Source: Lichtheimia corymbifera B2541 (lineage: Eukaryota; Mucoromycota; Mucoromycetes; Mucorales; Lichtheimiaceae). Taken from it: a DNA stretch of 64,000 nt. The notes beneath the pieces are model-generated. The model saw only the letters and a list, made by a program, of their open reading frames with translations, was not told the origin of the DNA and made no database searches. A program made the position numbers and the translations under genes. The stretch is from NCBI GenBank assembly GCA_000697475.1, contig JNEU01000725.1, positions 1 through 64,000 of the forward strand. The letters are read 5' to 3'. Positions 35,652-48,128 of the stretch are shown one piece after another (within the stretch, counting starts at the first letter, position 1; every line of letters starts with the position of its first letter).

Positions 35652-37402
35652 TTAATGGAGCAATTTGAGAATGTTGAATGTCAAACAAATGCACATGACT
35701 AGCACTCCATAGATAGCCAAACAAACGGCCGTAATCTTGCCTGGTTTCCAAGGGTCATTCTCGTGGATCTTGTAATAGAACAGCCCCGGAAGAATGAATG
35801 AAATTGTGGTCGATCCTGTTGATCCAACAAATGCCAGTACCTACATAAATGGTCCGTGTTGCCACGTGGATGTATGAGTATGTGCGTAAATGAAAAAGTT
35901 GCCAAACATACCACATCAAGCTGGGTAACGGTGATTGCAAGAGCATAACTGCCAATCAAAATAGCAGTGGTCATTATAAAATACTTGATTGCTGATGGTG
36001 GTGGTGGCACTTTGAGACCACGTGCTTCGGGAGTACGCCATGCAAGGATCTTGTCTAATGAGGCACGGCATGGATGGGCTTGTAATGGGTAACTGAACAC
36101 CACAAGGATGACAATGGCAAGTCTTCCACCTGCTACAAAGATGCTGGGAGGGTCTAAATCATCCATCCATGTTAATATACAAAGAGAGGTTTCCATAACC
36201 CTACCATCATCAAACTTACATTCGAGGATAATATTTCCAAGCACGTCTTTGCCAAATGTCAGGTATCCCAGGATGCCAATAGCTTCGTAAATAGTGCATG
36301 CTGTACCAATGGAGTATCGAATGACGGAATTGATTTGACGTTGGCTGTTATCCTTGAGCTCATTGTATACGGAAAAGATCTATGACCTTGTCAATGAGAC
36401 CACCGGAATGAAAGGGGGGAGGAGGAGGAGGAGGAGGATTGTTCTACTACTTACGTTTTGATGACAAGTAAAAGCGAAAACAAAGACCGGTAAGCGACTG
36501 AAAAAGTCCGAAGAAAAGGTAGCATATTCTATGACGGGAGGATGGACGGGATTGGAAATGGAAAAGAAGTAATAAAGAACAATGGTGCAAAGGTAAACGA
36601 CAGCAATCAATGCAACAAGGCTGGTATATTTGAGAGAGTCCAGCTTTCTCAAGAAACTCAATGGCAAAATAGCACTGGCCATAAATACTGTGATCCAGAA
36701 GCGTCGATCAGTCAATATAGGATCTTGAGCATAATCCGAGAATGAAGCAACCACCTATGTATGTAACACACATGTCAGATCGACCATGTTGCGTGTGTGC
36801 ACATGTGTAACACCAACCTGGGGCATGAGATCGCCAATGATGATAAGGTAACTGACACCGACACCAAAGCACTTGATGGCAATAGCCAAATCAAAAAAGA
36901 TCGCCATCCCAGGCCATGTCAACTTGGAAATAGCGAAAAAAGAAGCGTGCCGTCCATCGGTACGTGATGCGCATTGTGACAGAAAGAATAATCCCATTCC
37001 GGATGCTGCTGCCGATAGCATTACTACCAGGATACCCGGTACAAGACCAATCGAAGCTAAAGCTGCAGGCTGGGACACTATTTAGTTGGTATGCACAAGA
37101 TGGAGGACCTGATCGTCTCTTACCATGGCTAATAGCCCTGTCCCCAAGATGGTGTTGAGGAGGTTAATCGAACAGCTCATGGGAGAAGCTACTGCCAAGT
37201 CGTTGATCTCGCAGCCTTCAATCTCATCGGGTTGGGTTGTGATCGATGTTGCTGCTGATGAAAGAAGGGGTCGTTGATCCTCCAAGTAGTTTGTAATGTT
37301 GTCTTGTGTAGAAGTAAAGATAGATGATGATCCTTGTATTGATGATATCGTGGATGCTGTTTCATAAGGTTCTATTCGTTGGTATCTAGCAGTAGAGGAC
37401 AT
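35652..37402 (-). CDS. Amino-acid transporter, AAAP (Avt/SLC38-like)
   Basis: Six exons: 37402-37124, 37069-36818, 36754-36455, 36379-36220, 36153-35912, 35840-35652; 473 aa with about eleven membrane segments. The N-terminal 70 residues are hydrophilic and Ser/Thr-rich. TM1 carries INLLNTILGTGLLAMPAAL, the family signature around the substrate-binding unwound helix. Later segments include VFVFAFTCHQNIFSVYNELK, which is diagnostic of the Avt/SLC38 group, and STTISFILPGLFY. Fungal Avt proteins move neutral or basic amino acids across the vacuolar membrane, mostly outward for Avt3-7 or inward for Avt1; the direction and substrate are not readable here. The third intron acceptor follows a G-rich tract, but the phase closes. 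Confidence 0.88.
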
Positions 37403-38107
37403 AAAGACGTGTCTGTGTGTGGGGAAGGGGGGAGGTAATATAAAAGAGAGGTGGAGGGAAGAAGGAGGATAAGGCTGTGTTCCTCCGCTCCAGGAGGAGG
37501 TGAATGAAATGCTTCTGGAATCCAACCTGTAAATATTTACTTGGAAGATGCAGTATAGTATTCGACTCATCATAGCCAATGTATTGCTGACACCAATGAA
37601 ATCCACCGAAAACATTGCCAAGTATATTCTGTTATCTATCCTGCAAGCATCATCCTGCTTTATTGCCATCCCAAAAATTGATCATTTTGTTGCGTTCTTG
37701 TGTACATAGTAGGTATAACAGATCGGCGATATGTTGCTTTATTTTACCGCCTGATAAATGGTTTCATATTTGCTGCTCTCTTTCATAAGGAGCGAAGGTG
37801 TGGTGAAAGACTCTCACTGCCAAATTGAGGGGCCATGGCTACTTGCTTTGCACCATCCTACCTTGATTGAGACCCAGACGGGAAATGGAACAATGCATCT
37901 GGAACGTTCAGCTTCAGTATGTATACGTTATGCCAGCTAATAGCATCCTCCTCCCATTCCCACTGTTGCATGTGTAGGACTCTGCTGCTTCAGCTTAGCA
38001 TTGGCATCCTTCAACTTTCTTGATCCGAGTGGATTTGGATATCCAACGCTGGAACAGCGAACCAACCGTGCACCCTGCTTATGTTCCGCCCATTCATTCA
38101 TCTCTCT
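37403..38107. other. Intergenic
   Basis: About 700 bases between the transporter start and the first long repeat. No coding signal. The last 130 bases loosely resemble sequence upstream of the second repeat copy (near 46780-46860). Confidence 0.5.
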
Positions 38108-39192
38108 CCCATATTACACCCTCTCATTCCAAATTCAATAATGAAGTATGGGTTCTTTATTATGACAAATTTGCTCAGCGTATCCGAAAGTACTTTGTGT
38201 GAAAGTTTCATGTGTGAGATGTGCAATCTCAAGGTTTTGGGCCGTCCTCCCTATATATATACATTGTCGGACGCTCCCATTTTAATTCTCACAATGAAGC
38301 CTGCGACTTTAAAATGAATGGAGTTGATCAGCATGTCAAAGCCCACGGCCTGACCAAGTTTCGTGGTGGAGATGGGCAATGGCGGGGGTGTGCGCTATGC
38401 ACCCTACTTGCGTTCCATTCATCTTATATTTGGACCGTCCGATTCATAAAATATCATAATGAAGCATACGGTTTTTAAATGAATGGAGTTGATCAGCATG
38501 ACTCAGAGAAGCTTCATACCAAGTTTCAAGTCCAAGAGTGGGGATCCCAAGCTAATTCATACTAAATGCCATTTCACAAATCCGGGCGGGGTACGGAATT
38601 TCCGTCCATCATAGTAAACTGCACATTACACCCTCCCATTCAAAAATTTTAAATGAAGCATGGGTTCTTTGTTAAGACAAAGTTGATCAGCATGTCCAAG
38701 AGCATCTTGTGTGCAAGTTTGAGGTTCAAGGGAGACAATCTCAAGATCTTGGATCAATTTACAGTGTGCATGGATATGTCTGACAGCTCAACCAACTTAA
38801 ATTTCCAGCTTTTCCACTTGCAGCTTCGTGCCTCTTTCTCTCAATCTCAACTGTTGTCCCATTCAACTACAACGACAGCCGACGAGCGATTGCCCTGCTT
38901 CAACCCATCATGTCAATCCTGCAGTTCTCTTGATTCGATTGCCTTTGACTGAATGGCAAGTGCATGGCGTGTATACAGCCTACTACAACACCCGCGTTCC
39001 TTGACATAACACACACTGCAGTAAACTCCTCTACCACAATCAAACGTAACAGCATTCAATTCAGCAGCTGCCATTAGCAAGGTCTATACTCCATTGCCTC
39101 AAGTTAGTTGCAGCAACCTGCCTTGCAGCCTTTTTTTATGTGAACAGCCGATAGCCATTGCATAGGAGCAGCTTTATTTACGTGTAACGACT
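38108..39192 (+). repeat. 1.1-kb direct repeat, copy A
   Basis: Matches 47029-48128 along its whole length in the same orientation with few gaps. The first half is an array of four degenerate ~95-bp core units starting near 38140, 38292, 38457 and 38650 (AATGAAGyrTGsG...TTTAxxxxGACAAAGTTGATCAGC). The second half (38800-39192) is unique within the element, for example TACAACGACAGCCGACGA and TTGCCTCAAGTTAGTTGCAG. No conserved reading frame spans the two copies, so it looks non-coding. Confidence 0.85.
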
Positions 39193-40223
39193 TGGCTTTA
39201 ATACATACGGATCCCAATGGATGATGCCATATCAGCTATCAACTACTACTGCGCATTACAAGCATTCTTCACCTGGTTGAGCTGCGATAGAAAGTGAACA
39301 AGCAAGTAATTGACCAACTGCCGGATGGAAAAAGAAGCGATCGCATGAGTTTCTTGCATCAACGTATTGGACTTGCATTGGTTATGAATGGATGGATGCA
39401 ATCAAGCACAGATGGGTGATCCTGAAATGTCGATTCGATTACTCGTACGCCGTCAGCAGGAAGGATGGATCATGTTGCGTGGATGCGGCTGAGGATGATG
39501 ATGGCATGGATGGCATGGATGATATTGAATATTGGAGCCAACGCACGCACAGCAGCCAGTTTGCAATCCTGGATGCAGATGTTTACGACGGCAGAAAGCA
39601 GGGCTTCAATGACGCAAGGATAACAATACCCACCGATTCTATGTGATCCACTTGGCTAGTTTCTGGAATGAAAGGCAGGATAGAAATGGATAATCCACAT
39701 CATTGTATAGAAATACTTTTGTTGTTTTTATCACATTGCATGCATTAAAGCTTCCTTGTTGATATGCTGATAGACGGTAGGCAGCAGGATTGTACACAGT
39801 TTAAATAGATGCTTGTATTTTTAAAGATAATGCACTAGTAGCGGTACCCAACAATAATGTTTGTTACAAAGTTTGCTCCATTGTAGGCTTAAGTGATTAT
39901 GTTTAAGAACGAGTGGGCTACGGTACAATCTGACACGAGTACACATACATATGTATACGTATGACGACTTACACCATGCGCTTTTTGTATGTATGACCTT
40001 ATATGTGGTACGATCTCTGGAGACAAGCAATACCATCGACCCTACCATTCATTCACACGAATACTCTCGGATTCACTAATTATTTTGGCTTGTTAACCAT
40101 ACCACCATTGGTTCCATACGATCTATCACACGCGAACTTACATAGGTGCAGGAACCATTATGCAATCTCCACCAATAAAATTGAATCTCCAAGCCCCGCC
40201 CTCTCTGATTAATGGTACAAACT
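39193..40223. other. Intergenic
   Basis: About 1 kb between two repeat structures. A plus-strand frame at 39392-39646 lacks an obvious start context and family; the rest is AT-rich. I see no gene. Confidence 0.5.
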
Positions 40224-41440
40224 ACTTTCTTGCACCTTTGGTTCTAGTATAAGTGAGGTGATTGACAATGAACAAAGGTCACCTATCATGCTTACAGCAT
40301 AAATATAAAGTGTCTGTATATCTAAACTTTACAATGAAGCGTGGTTTCTTTAATCGAACAAAGTTGCTCGTCAGGGTCGAAAGTATTATGTGTAGAAGTT
40401 TCATGATCGTGGTGACCAATCCGAGATTTCGCAATGTCGCCACCAGCCAATCTGGATTGGAGGGTCGACCTCTTGAATTTTTATTTCGACGAGGCTGGTG
40501 GTGACATAGCGAAATCGGGAATTGGCGGGCTCGGTCGTGAAACTTGCACCCAAGGTGCGCTCCACCCAGACGAGCAACTTTGTTCGATTGAAGACCCCAC
40601 GTTTCGTTGTAGAATTTTTAGTTGTGGCAATCTTTGTGCTTTACATATGCTGTAACCATTATGCTATATGACAAGTGGATTTTGTTCATTGTCAAGTAGC
40701 TTGAGCCTTATAGAGCTAAAGATGCAGAGGGGCGTGTTTGTGTAGCACACCAGTTTGGGGTGAACAGAAAGGGCAAATGCATGATAGTTAATGGACGATC
40801 CAATAACGGCCATACATTGGCATCTAACATGCACTTTTTTCCATTCCCAGCTTTTGCCCAATCCTCTTGATGGGAATGATGCGCCTGCTCCAGTCGAGCA
40901 TTTCCATGATTCAATTGTCTTGATCCGTGCTGATTTGGCTGAGTTACTCTCAAATAAAGAGACATCAGTTGAGGTAGATAGTGCATGCTGCATGTATGGG
41001 TTGATATGCTCTTTGTTTGAGCGCAACTCGGTCAAATCAGCTCGGATCAAGAAAGTTGAATGATTGAGATGAATATCTGGAGCAGCTGCATCGTTCCCAT
41101 CAAATGGATTGGGCAGCAGCTGGGGATGGAAAAAATACATGTTAACTACCAATGTATGCATTGGAAATGCCCTTTGTGTATCTGCCATGCATTGATCCTT
41201 CCACTTGTACCTGATAGGCTGGATCACACAAAGAAGTACCTCTGCACCTTTGGCTCTATTAGGCTTTAGCTGCTTGACAATGAACAAAGACCACTTTTCA
41301 TATGGCGTCACGCTCAAAGCATAATAAAAAGCCAAAGACGCTCATGGCTCAAAACTTTACAATCAAGCGTGGTACCTTTAATAGTACAAAGTTACTCGGC
41401 GGGGTCGAGAGGACCTCGTGTCAAAGTCCCAAGTAGCATG
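40224..41440. mobile_element. Nested foldback element, three alternating copies
   Basis: Two overlapping imperfect palindromes. In the first, 40224-40448 pairs with 40493-40740 around a 44-base loop (for example GCCACCAGCC at 40439-40448 against GGCTGGTGGT at 40493). In the second, 40672-40970 pairs with 41000-41298 around a 29-base loop. The DNA is therefore one element in + - + order: 40224-40448, 40970-40493 reversed, and 41000-41440. Each copy carries the ~95-bp core unit also found in the 1.1-kb repeats. The open frames on both strands here encode the same peptide motifs because of the palindrome, not because of a gene. No transposase is present, so it would be a non-autonomous foldback-type element; target-site duplications were not identified. 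Confidence 0.6.
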
Positions 41441-41638
41441 ATGTTGTTGGCAGTAGCTGTACTATTTATTGTACTAAGAAATGACCGGCTTAATGATCAC
41501 AAACGCCATGGAGGATGATAAAGAAATATTAATGTACTACAGCATGATGCAGAACAAGATAGACATAGACTCTTACTTGGTATAACTATATAAATAACAG
41601 CGTTCTCTGGTTATGTTCAACAGAGAGCCATGTATAAT

Positions 41639-44600
41639 TTATTTTACACGAAGGACAGCTCTAACGTCTACCAGAAATACGAAAAGGGCCTCCTTGAAAC
41701 CAGCCACGTTGCGACTGGGTGGTAGCACACCACGCAATTCCCGTGGAGTAGAAGCATCCAGCTTTTCAAATGCATGTAGTAGCCGTGGTTGGATTTCCCC
41801 TGATTGTTGTGAAATGATTTGATTGACAATGACCAGATACGAGTCCTAATGACCAAAAAAATAGATGTCAATGATTGATAAAACTTGGTCGTCTTATTCT
41901 CATTACCCTTTCCGCACAAATCAACGATAAGAGTGCCTCCGAAGCAGCATCAACCACGGATGAATCCAGGTTATCGAATAATAGTAGCTTGACGACTTGC
42001 TCAAGGAACTTGTTTAAGGCCGGTCTCACGAATTCAACGTTGCCTAAAAGTGAAAACATGAGCACTCGATTCAAGATAAAGCAAGGGTTCAACACGTACT
42101 GGCATTGTTGGCGAGTAATTGATTATGAGCCCAAAGCGCCAAAGGTGCAACGGCTTGCAGAGCGAGAATGCTCACATCGACAATATCATGCGAGACTCCA
42201 AATCCAAGGCTTGCTATGAGGTTATTGAACAGGTCGGTTGGCAATCCAATGAGCTTGTCGGGGAAGAATTCTATTAAGTTGGATATAAGCTTGACATATT
42301 GCTGGCAAAGGTTTGGAATCTTGAGCATCTCCAAATCAATCATGGGGATAATGACATTGACGCCGAACAACACCACGTCGGCCACATCAGCACTGCCAGG
42401 GGGTGTAGGCGCCGCATTCTCTGTTCGATCTGGAAGGAAGAAAATCAGCAAGTAAGTATATTGATTAAGCAAAACACCCATTCACCAGCAATGTATACTC
42501 ACTAAAGTCCTCAAATTCGGATGCCATTATATTGGTAAGAATGCAAAGTGCAGTAGAAATGTCGGGATAGGGACGATCGGCTTCTTCTTCTTGAGCGTGT
42601 TGTCGTTTCTTGCCTAAGGAAAGTCTTTTAGTCAATCTCAGGATATTACAATTCTCATGACATACCTCGGTTGCTCGCTCCGTAGCTTTTAAAGATCTCC
42701 ACAATGATCTGATATAACATTTGCTTCTGATCCTGTTGCAACAACCCGAAATCCTTTGATAAGAGCCATCGTGATTAGAACTCATGTTTCACCCCGCATA
42801 TGCTCCTCGCTTACCAGGCGACCAGCAAGATCTGCAAGCAACTGAAGGATTAACAATTGGACTTCCCCCACGGTCTTGTACATGTTCATTAGCTGTAGAA
42901 GGCTCTCGAAAAATCTTGCGCAGAATTGAAAGATGATTTGCGTGTTGTTGTATTCGCTCGCCAATGCAAGGCCATCCAACATCTATACATGCAAACAAGC
43001 GTAAGATAGACGACAACAAGGATTCAATAACGGCATGTTTTCTTACCTCAAGCGCATTCAAGACCTCGTTCATGATATCGGCACGTTGATATGATTGCAT
43101 AAAATCCGATCGATGAAGCACAGAGCCCAGACGTTTCTATGGTCAAAGTTAGGATCACTGCTTGCAGCCTGTAGTTGGCCCACTTGCCTCAATCATAGAG
43201 AAGATAAGATTCAGATATCGCTCTCGTACTTGGGAATCGCTAGCACCGCTGGATATAGTCGCAATCGTTTGGATCAGAGAACTGGTAGAATGAAAGGGGC
43301 ATTGGGTAAGTACGACAAGTATTGGAGGATGACAAGCTACAATACTCACTTATGGACGACCTCTGGCAATTGTTGCACATTCTCAGTAATGAATTGTACC
43401 AAGAGTGGGAATTTGTCTAATATAGCGTTAGCTTAGATATCAACATCACTTGCGACGCCCAAATATACAAACCTGATTGAAGGAAACCGGTCTTCAGGTT
43501 GATGGAAATGCCGCACGTGTTCAGCCATCGAATGATCTAAAGAAATGTGTCAGTACTTGTAGACGTGATCATAACATCCTCTTTCATACCTGGTGAAGAA
43601 CATCCGGATCAGCATTCCACAATATAAAGTTGGCTTGAATCTGATCAATAAAAAAGTCGATGATCTCAAGGCCATGTCCTTCCGAAGGTCCAGGTCGACC
43701 AAAAACTCGTGCAATATTTGGACTAAAGAAAAACCAACAGTAAGGATAGGTTGCTCCACCGTCATTCTTCCCACTACTTACCTCATGAAGCCATAATCGT
43801 TCTCATTCATAAGCAGATATGACTTGCTCCATCGTTCCATGAACCAAATAAGGGTTTCTGCAACTTGAGGGCTACAATTCGATGCCTTTATACGAGGTTG
43901 TTATTAAACGTCATCATCACGTAGAAGTAACATACCTCAACTGTGTTAGCGCCAAAGCTAGAAAGAAAGCGGAAGATTTCAAGCACTGTTCTTGATATAG
44001 TTGTAGCCTGATCTTGGTCCAATGGCTTTTTACAGCATATGTCAGCGTTCCAATGCATGTTTGAGCATTCTCGAAGCAACTTACTTGGGTACTTGACAGC
44101 TGCATAATAGGATCTGGAATCATTGGTTGCTCTCCTTTACCAGCATCAGCGAGAACATGGGCCGTAATAAGGACAATCCAATGGAGATGTTCTTGCAAGA
44201 AGATGAGATATTGTCCTAAAGCATACATGTTAGTACCATTGTGTAAACGTGGCAGACTTTTAATACCGTTATCCGTGGTTTCTGCTGTGAAGAACTGCTT
44301 AAGGCGATCAAAGCGGTCATTCATGAGTTGTTGAAGGTGCATCAATGACTTGTGTGGATCCAGGCGGCCAAGTGTGCCAATGCATGTCAGTTGATCAGCA
44401 AAGGTGTCCTAAAAAGGAGGGGGATTGTCAGTCAAAAGAATTGTTACACCACCGGTGGATCCCAGCATGATTTACCCAATCCTTGTAACCATCACCCAAT
44501 TCGTCTTCATCTTCCTCGTCAATGATGGCTTGCTTTGATTGTTCCAGTTTGGCATCGACATAAGTCTCAACAATCTGGAATGACACACTGCGAAGGTACT

Positions 44601-46371
44601 GTGCCAAGTTGTCAATTTCTGCAGGAGAAAGCCCGGTGCTTGGATCTGGTCCTCGGCCATCGGTTGGTTGCACAAGATCAGCTAATCGAACCCACGTCTG
44701 AAGACATTCATCACCAGCTTCACTGATCCACCCCTCATCGATATCTTGAGCAGTTGCACCACGAATACAGGCGACAGTGATTTTTCCAAAATCATTTAGG
44801 AACCTGAAGAATTCTGAGACACTGCACAATACGCCAAGTGATAGGTTCTCGAAAAGCCGGCGAATAATCTGGATGGTGCCAAGCACTTGAGGACCATGTT
44901 CTGATAATGTTGATGGATCGTTACCGGCATTGAGTATGCTATTCCCAAAAGTAAGCATCTCATGCTAAACCTCGCATAGCTCATATCCTTACTCTGTCAT
45001 AAGGCGTAGTACGCCATGGACCATGGTAGTTGCATATTGTCGTGTGGCGTTGATGTCATTGTTGAAGAACTCGTTTGTGAACCCGGCAAGCTGAATAAGG
45101 ATTTGGCGGCATCGATGTCCCAAGGTATCATCATTCTGGACCATTGCATATGTCTTTTTTTTTCCCAAAGGACATGATGAGTATGTTTTACCATTCACTC
45201 CTATCGCATAAACACTCACCATGAAGAATAGCCAAAGAACATCGGTATTTGCAACAGTGGGCTGCCATGCCTTTGGGAACAAGGTGTATGTTTTCTTGAT
45301 AGCACCTGGACCATCTTCCTTGTCAATGATATCGTCATCTGCATCGTTCTTTGCAAATGTTCCTGGCAATACGGTGGTCGTGGTTGTGGATGCAAATTCC
45401 CAGTGGAGGATCTTTTCCAAGAGAGTGATCAATTCACCTAGCAATGGCGTTTGTTGCTGCTGTGATACAAGTGCGTGTAGTTGTGTGACCGATTGCTCAA
45501 AGAGGCCAAGTAAAACTTGGGACTACAGATAACGCTGTCAGCGTATGCCGATTCCTTTTAATCCCCCATATACACACGAACCTCAAAGAACACCTTGGCT
45601 TTGTGATGGAATTCCCAGCTGAGACCAATGGTGGTTGTCTTAGTATTCGAGAAGTGATCCACCAGTGCGCTTGCCAACGCCACACCAACCACCTATGAAA
45701 CGAAAATTAGCCTGAGCATACAACCGGCATATTCACTCATCAACAAAGTACTTACTGATCCATGATCCTGCATCGATATCAATTGCTTTACCGAAGCACA
45801 GATAGCATCTCGATCCGCATCAGAGACATCAAATAAGCTGCGTTTGGTTATCAAGGCCACATCTGAAAGGATTTGGTCACGAACATATCGCATCAAACTA
45901 TAGAAAGCAATCGAAACATTAGAGATAAAAAAAATAGCATCATGCGTATGTAATAACTTACTCTGGTCGTTTCATGCAATAATCCACCATGTGATTCTTG
46001 AGCTGCACCAAGTCGGACAACGCATACAACGTGTAGTCGCGTACAGCAACCTCGCCGATCGCGACAGCAACCTGAAACTGAGCCATGGGGATCTGCGTAT
46101 GATCTAAACGAGAACAACGAGTCAATGGATTGCTATTATCGACCTGAAATGAACACTTGCCTAGAATGTATTGAGAGATCGGCAGCACCTTTGGGATCTG
46201 TCTAAAAGAGGACAAGACATGCTCGGCAGCTGCACGAGTAGCAGGCACCTACAATGGATATGGATCAGTTGGCTGTCATGAGCAAGCATGCTTGCTACAT
46301 ACTTGGAAGTCAGTGCAAGCTTCTTCGAATTGAGAGCATATGGCAGCTACATCGTTCGATTCGTGTGCCAT
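41639..46371 (-). CDS. XPO4: Exportin-4
   Basis: Twenty-three exons from ATG 46371 to the stop at 41639; coding length 3441 bases, 1146 aa (human XPO4 is 1151). All phases close. Exon 1 is 46371-46303, the largest is 44964-44476, the last 41845-41639. XPO4 is a karyopherin-beta that, with RanGTP, exports eIF5A and some Smads and imports Sox-type factors. Matching landmarks are LMRYVRDQILSDVALITKRSL, TIGLSWEFHHKAKVFFE, HLHWIVLITAHVLADAGKGE with MIPDPIM, CSPQVAETLIWFMERWSKSY and ADVVLFGVNVIIPMIDLEML. Two introns appear to use GC donors (GCAAGT at 46160 and 43187). The exon ending at 45013 uses a weak GTACTA donor, my least certain junction. The gene is flanked on both sides by copies of one repeat family. 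Confidence 0.92.
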
Positions 46372-47028
46372 GGCTACTATGTCGACTTGCCGGGATCGTT
46401 TTCTTGTGGAAGAGCAACAAGGAAAAAGCAGCAAGCTCTGGGTTCCAACCAGCTTCAAGTCAAATGCCATTTCCAGCATGACAAGACGGATACACAAAGT
46501 ATGCGTAGGTTATCCCTTCCCATCACCCGGTGGATCTTATTATGGTCATGTAATTGAAAAGTCTATTTCACAATAAAAGCATGCCATAAACGTATTCAGT
46601 ACTAGTTGTACATGTTGCATGATCATGTTGTTGGATATGTTGTACCTGCATCAAGCTTGTTCCCGCACTTTCAACACAACCCACCCACTACCTCTCACTC
46701 GCAACTGTTACACCATGCATCAACTATTTTTCTGATCCAAGAGGATCTGGTTGACTGATGTTGGAAAAGCGAACATGCCAATTCATAAAGTGTGCATCCT
46801 ACTTGTCGTTCCCTCCGCCGTCCATCGTTTATCCTACATTTGGACCATCCCGTATATATAATCTTCATAATAAAGTATGCGACTTTTAAATGAATGAAGT
46901 TGATCAGCATGTCCAAGAGCACCTTCTTACAAAGTTTCGTGTTCGAGATGGGGGATCCCAGGAATATTCATATTGTTTGACCAATGCATGAATCCGGACG
47001 GGTACCGAATTTCCGTCCATCATAGTAA
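46372..47028. other. Intergenic with one core-repeat unit
   Basis: About 650 bases upstream of exportin-4. A single ~95-bp core unit (AATAAAGTATGCGAC... to GGGGGATCCCAGG) lies at 46866-46963, just ahead of the second 1.1-kb repeat. A further TTTCCGTCCATCATAGTAA motif at about 47008 is shared with the arrays. No coding signal. Confidence 0.6.
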
Positions 47029-48128
47029 CCCCACATTACACCCTCCCATTCAAAACTTCTAAATGAAGTGTGGGTTCTTTATTAATAAAAAGTTGATCAG
47101 CGTATCAAAAAGTACTTTGTGTGAAAGTTTCATGAGTGATATGTGTAATCTCAAGGTTCTGGGCCGTCTTCCCTATATATATACATTGTCGGTTGCTCCC
47201 ATTTTAATTCTCACAATGAAGCCTGCGACTTTAAAATGAATGGAGTTGATCAGCATGTCGAAGCCCACGGCCTGACCAACTTTCGTGGTGGAGATGAGCA
47301 ATGGCGGGGGTGTGCGCTATGTACCCTACTTGCGTTCCGCCCGTCCGTCGTCTCCGGTATATTTGGACCGCCCGATTCATTGAAACATCATAATGAAGCA
47401 TACGGTTTTTAAATGAATGGAGTTGATCAGCATGACTCAGAGAACCTTCATACCAATCTTCAAGTTCGAGATGGGCAATCCCAAGGTACTTCATACTAAA
47501 TGGCATTTCAATAAATCCGGCCGGTTCCGGAGTTTCCGTCCATCATAGTAAATCCCACATTACACCCTCCCATTCAAAATTTTCAAATGAAGTGTGGGTT
47601 CTTTATTAAGACAAAGTTGATCAGCACGTTCAAGAGCATCTTATGTGCAAGTTTGAGGTCAAGGTGAGCAATCCCCATATCATGGATCAATTTACAGTGT
47701 GCATGAATATGCCCTGACAGCTGAACCAACTTAAATTTCCAGCTCTTCCCCTTGCAGCTTCGTGCCTCTTTCTCTCATTCTCAACTGTTATCCCATTCAA
47801 CTACAACGACAGCCGACGAACGATTGCCCTGCTTCAACCCATGGCGTCAATCCTGCAGTTCTCTTGATTCGATTGCCTTTGACTGAATGGCAAGTGCATG
47901 GCGTGTATACAGCTTACTACAACACCCCCGTTCCTTGACACAACACACACTGCAGTACACTCCTCTACCACAATCAAACGTAACAGCATTCATTTCAGCA
48001 GCTGCCATTAGCAAGGTCTATACTCCATTGCCTCAAGTTAGTTGCAGCAACCTGCCTTGCAGCCTTTTTTACGTGAACAGCAGATAGCCATTGTATAGAG
48101 CAACTTTATTTACACATATAGCAACTTG
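47029..48128 (+). repeat. 1.1-kb direct repeat, copy B
   Basis: Second copy of the element at 38108-39192, same orientation, 8.9 kb away. Core units start near 47060, 47212, 47390 and 47585, with spacing of 152, 178 and 195 bases, almost as in copy A (152, 165, 193). The non-array half ends in TTGCAGCAACCTGCCTTGCAGCC and TAGCCATTGTATAG. Small indels and substitutions separate the copies, so they are not recent. Confidence 0.85.

Noticed and set aside
37758..38478. Plus-strand frames leading into repeat A
   Set aside because: They change frame between the two repeat copies and have no shared protein, so the repeat is treated as non-coding.
40664..41335. Long minus-strand open frame (223 codons) that looks like a gene
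   Set aside because: The plus strand of the same region encodes the same peptide motifs because the DNA is a palindrome. There are no splice sites or domains, and the frame follows the foldback arms.
47231..47506. Minus-strand frame in repeat B
   Set aside because: Internally repetitive only because it crosses two core repeat units; not conserved in repeat A.
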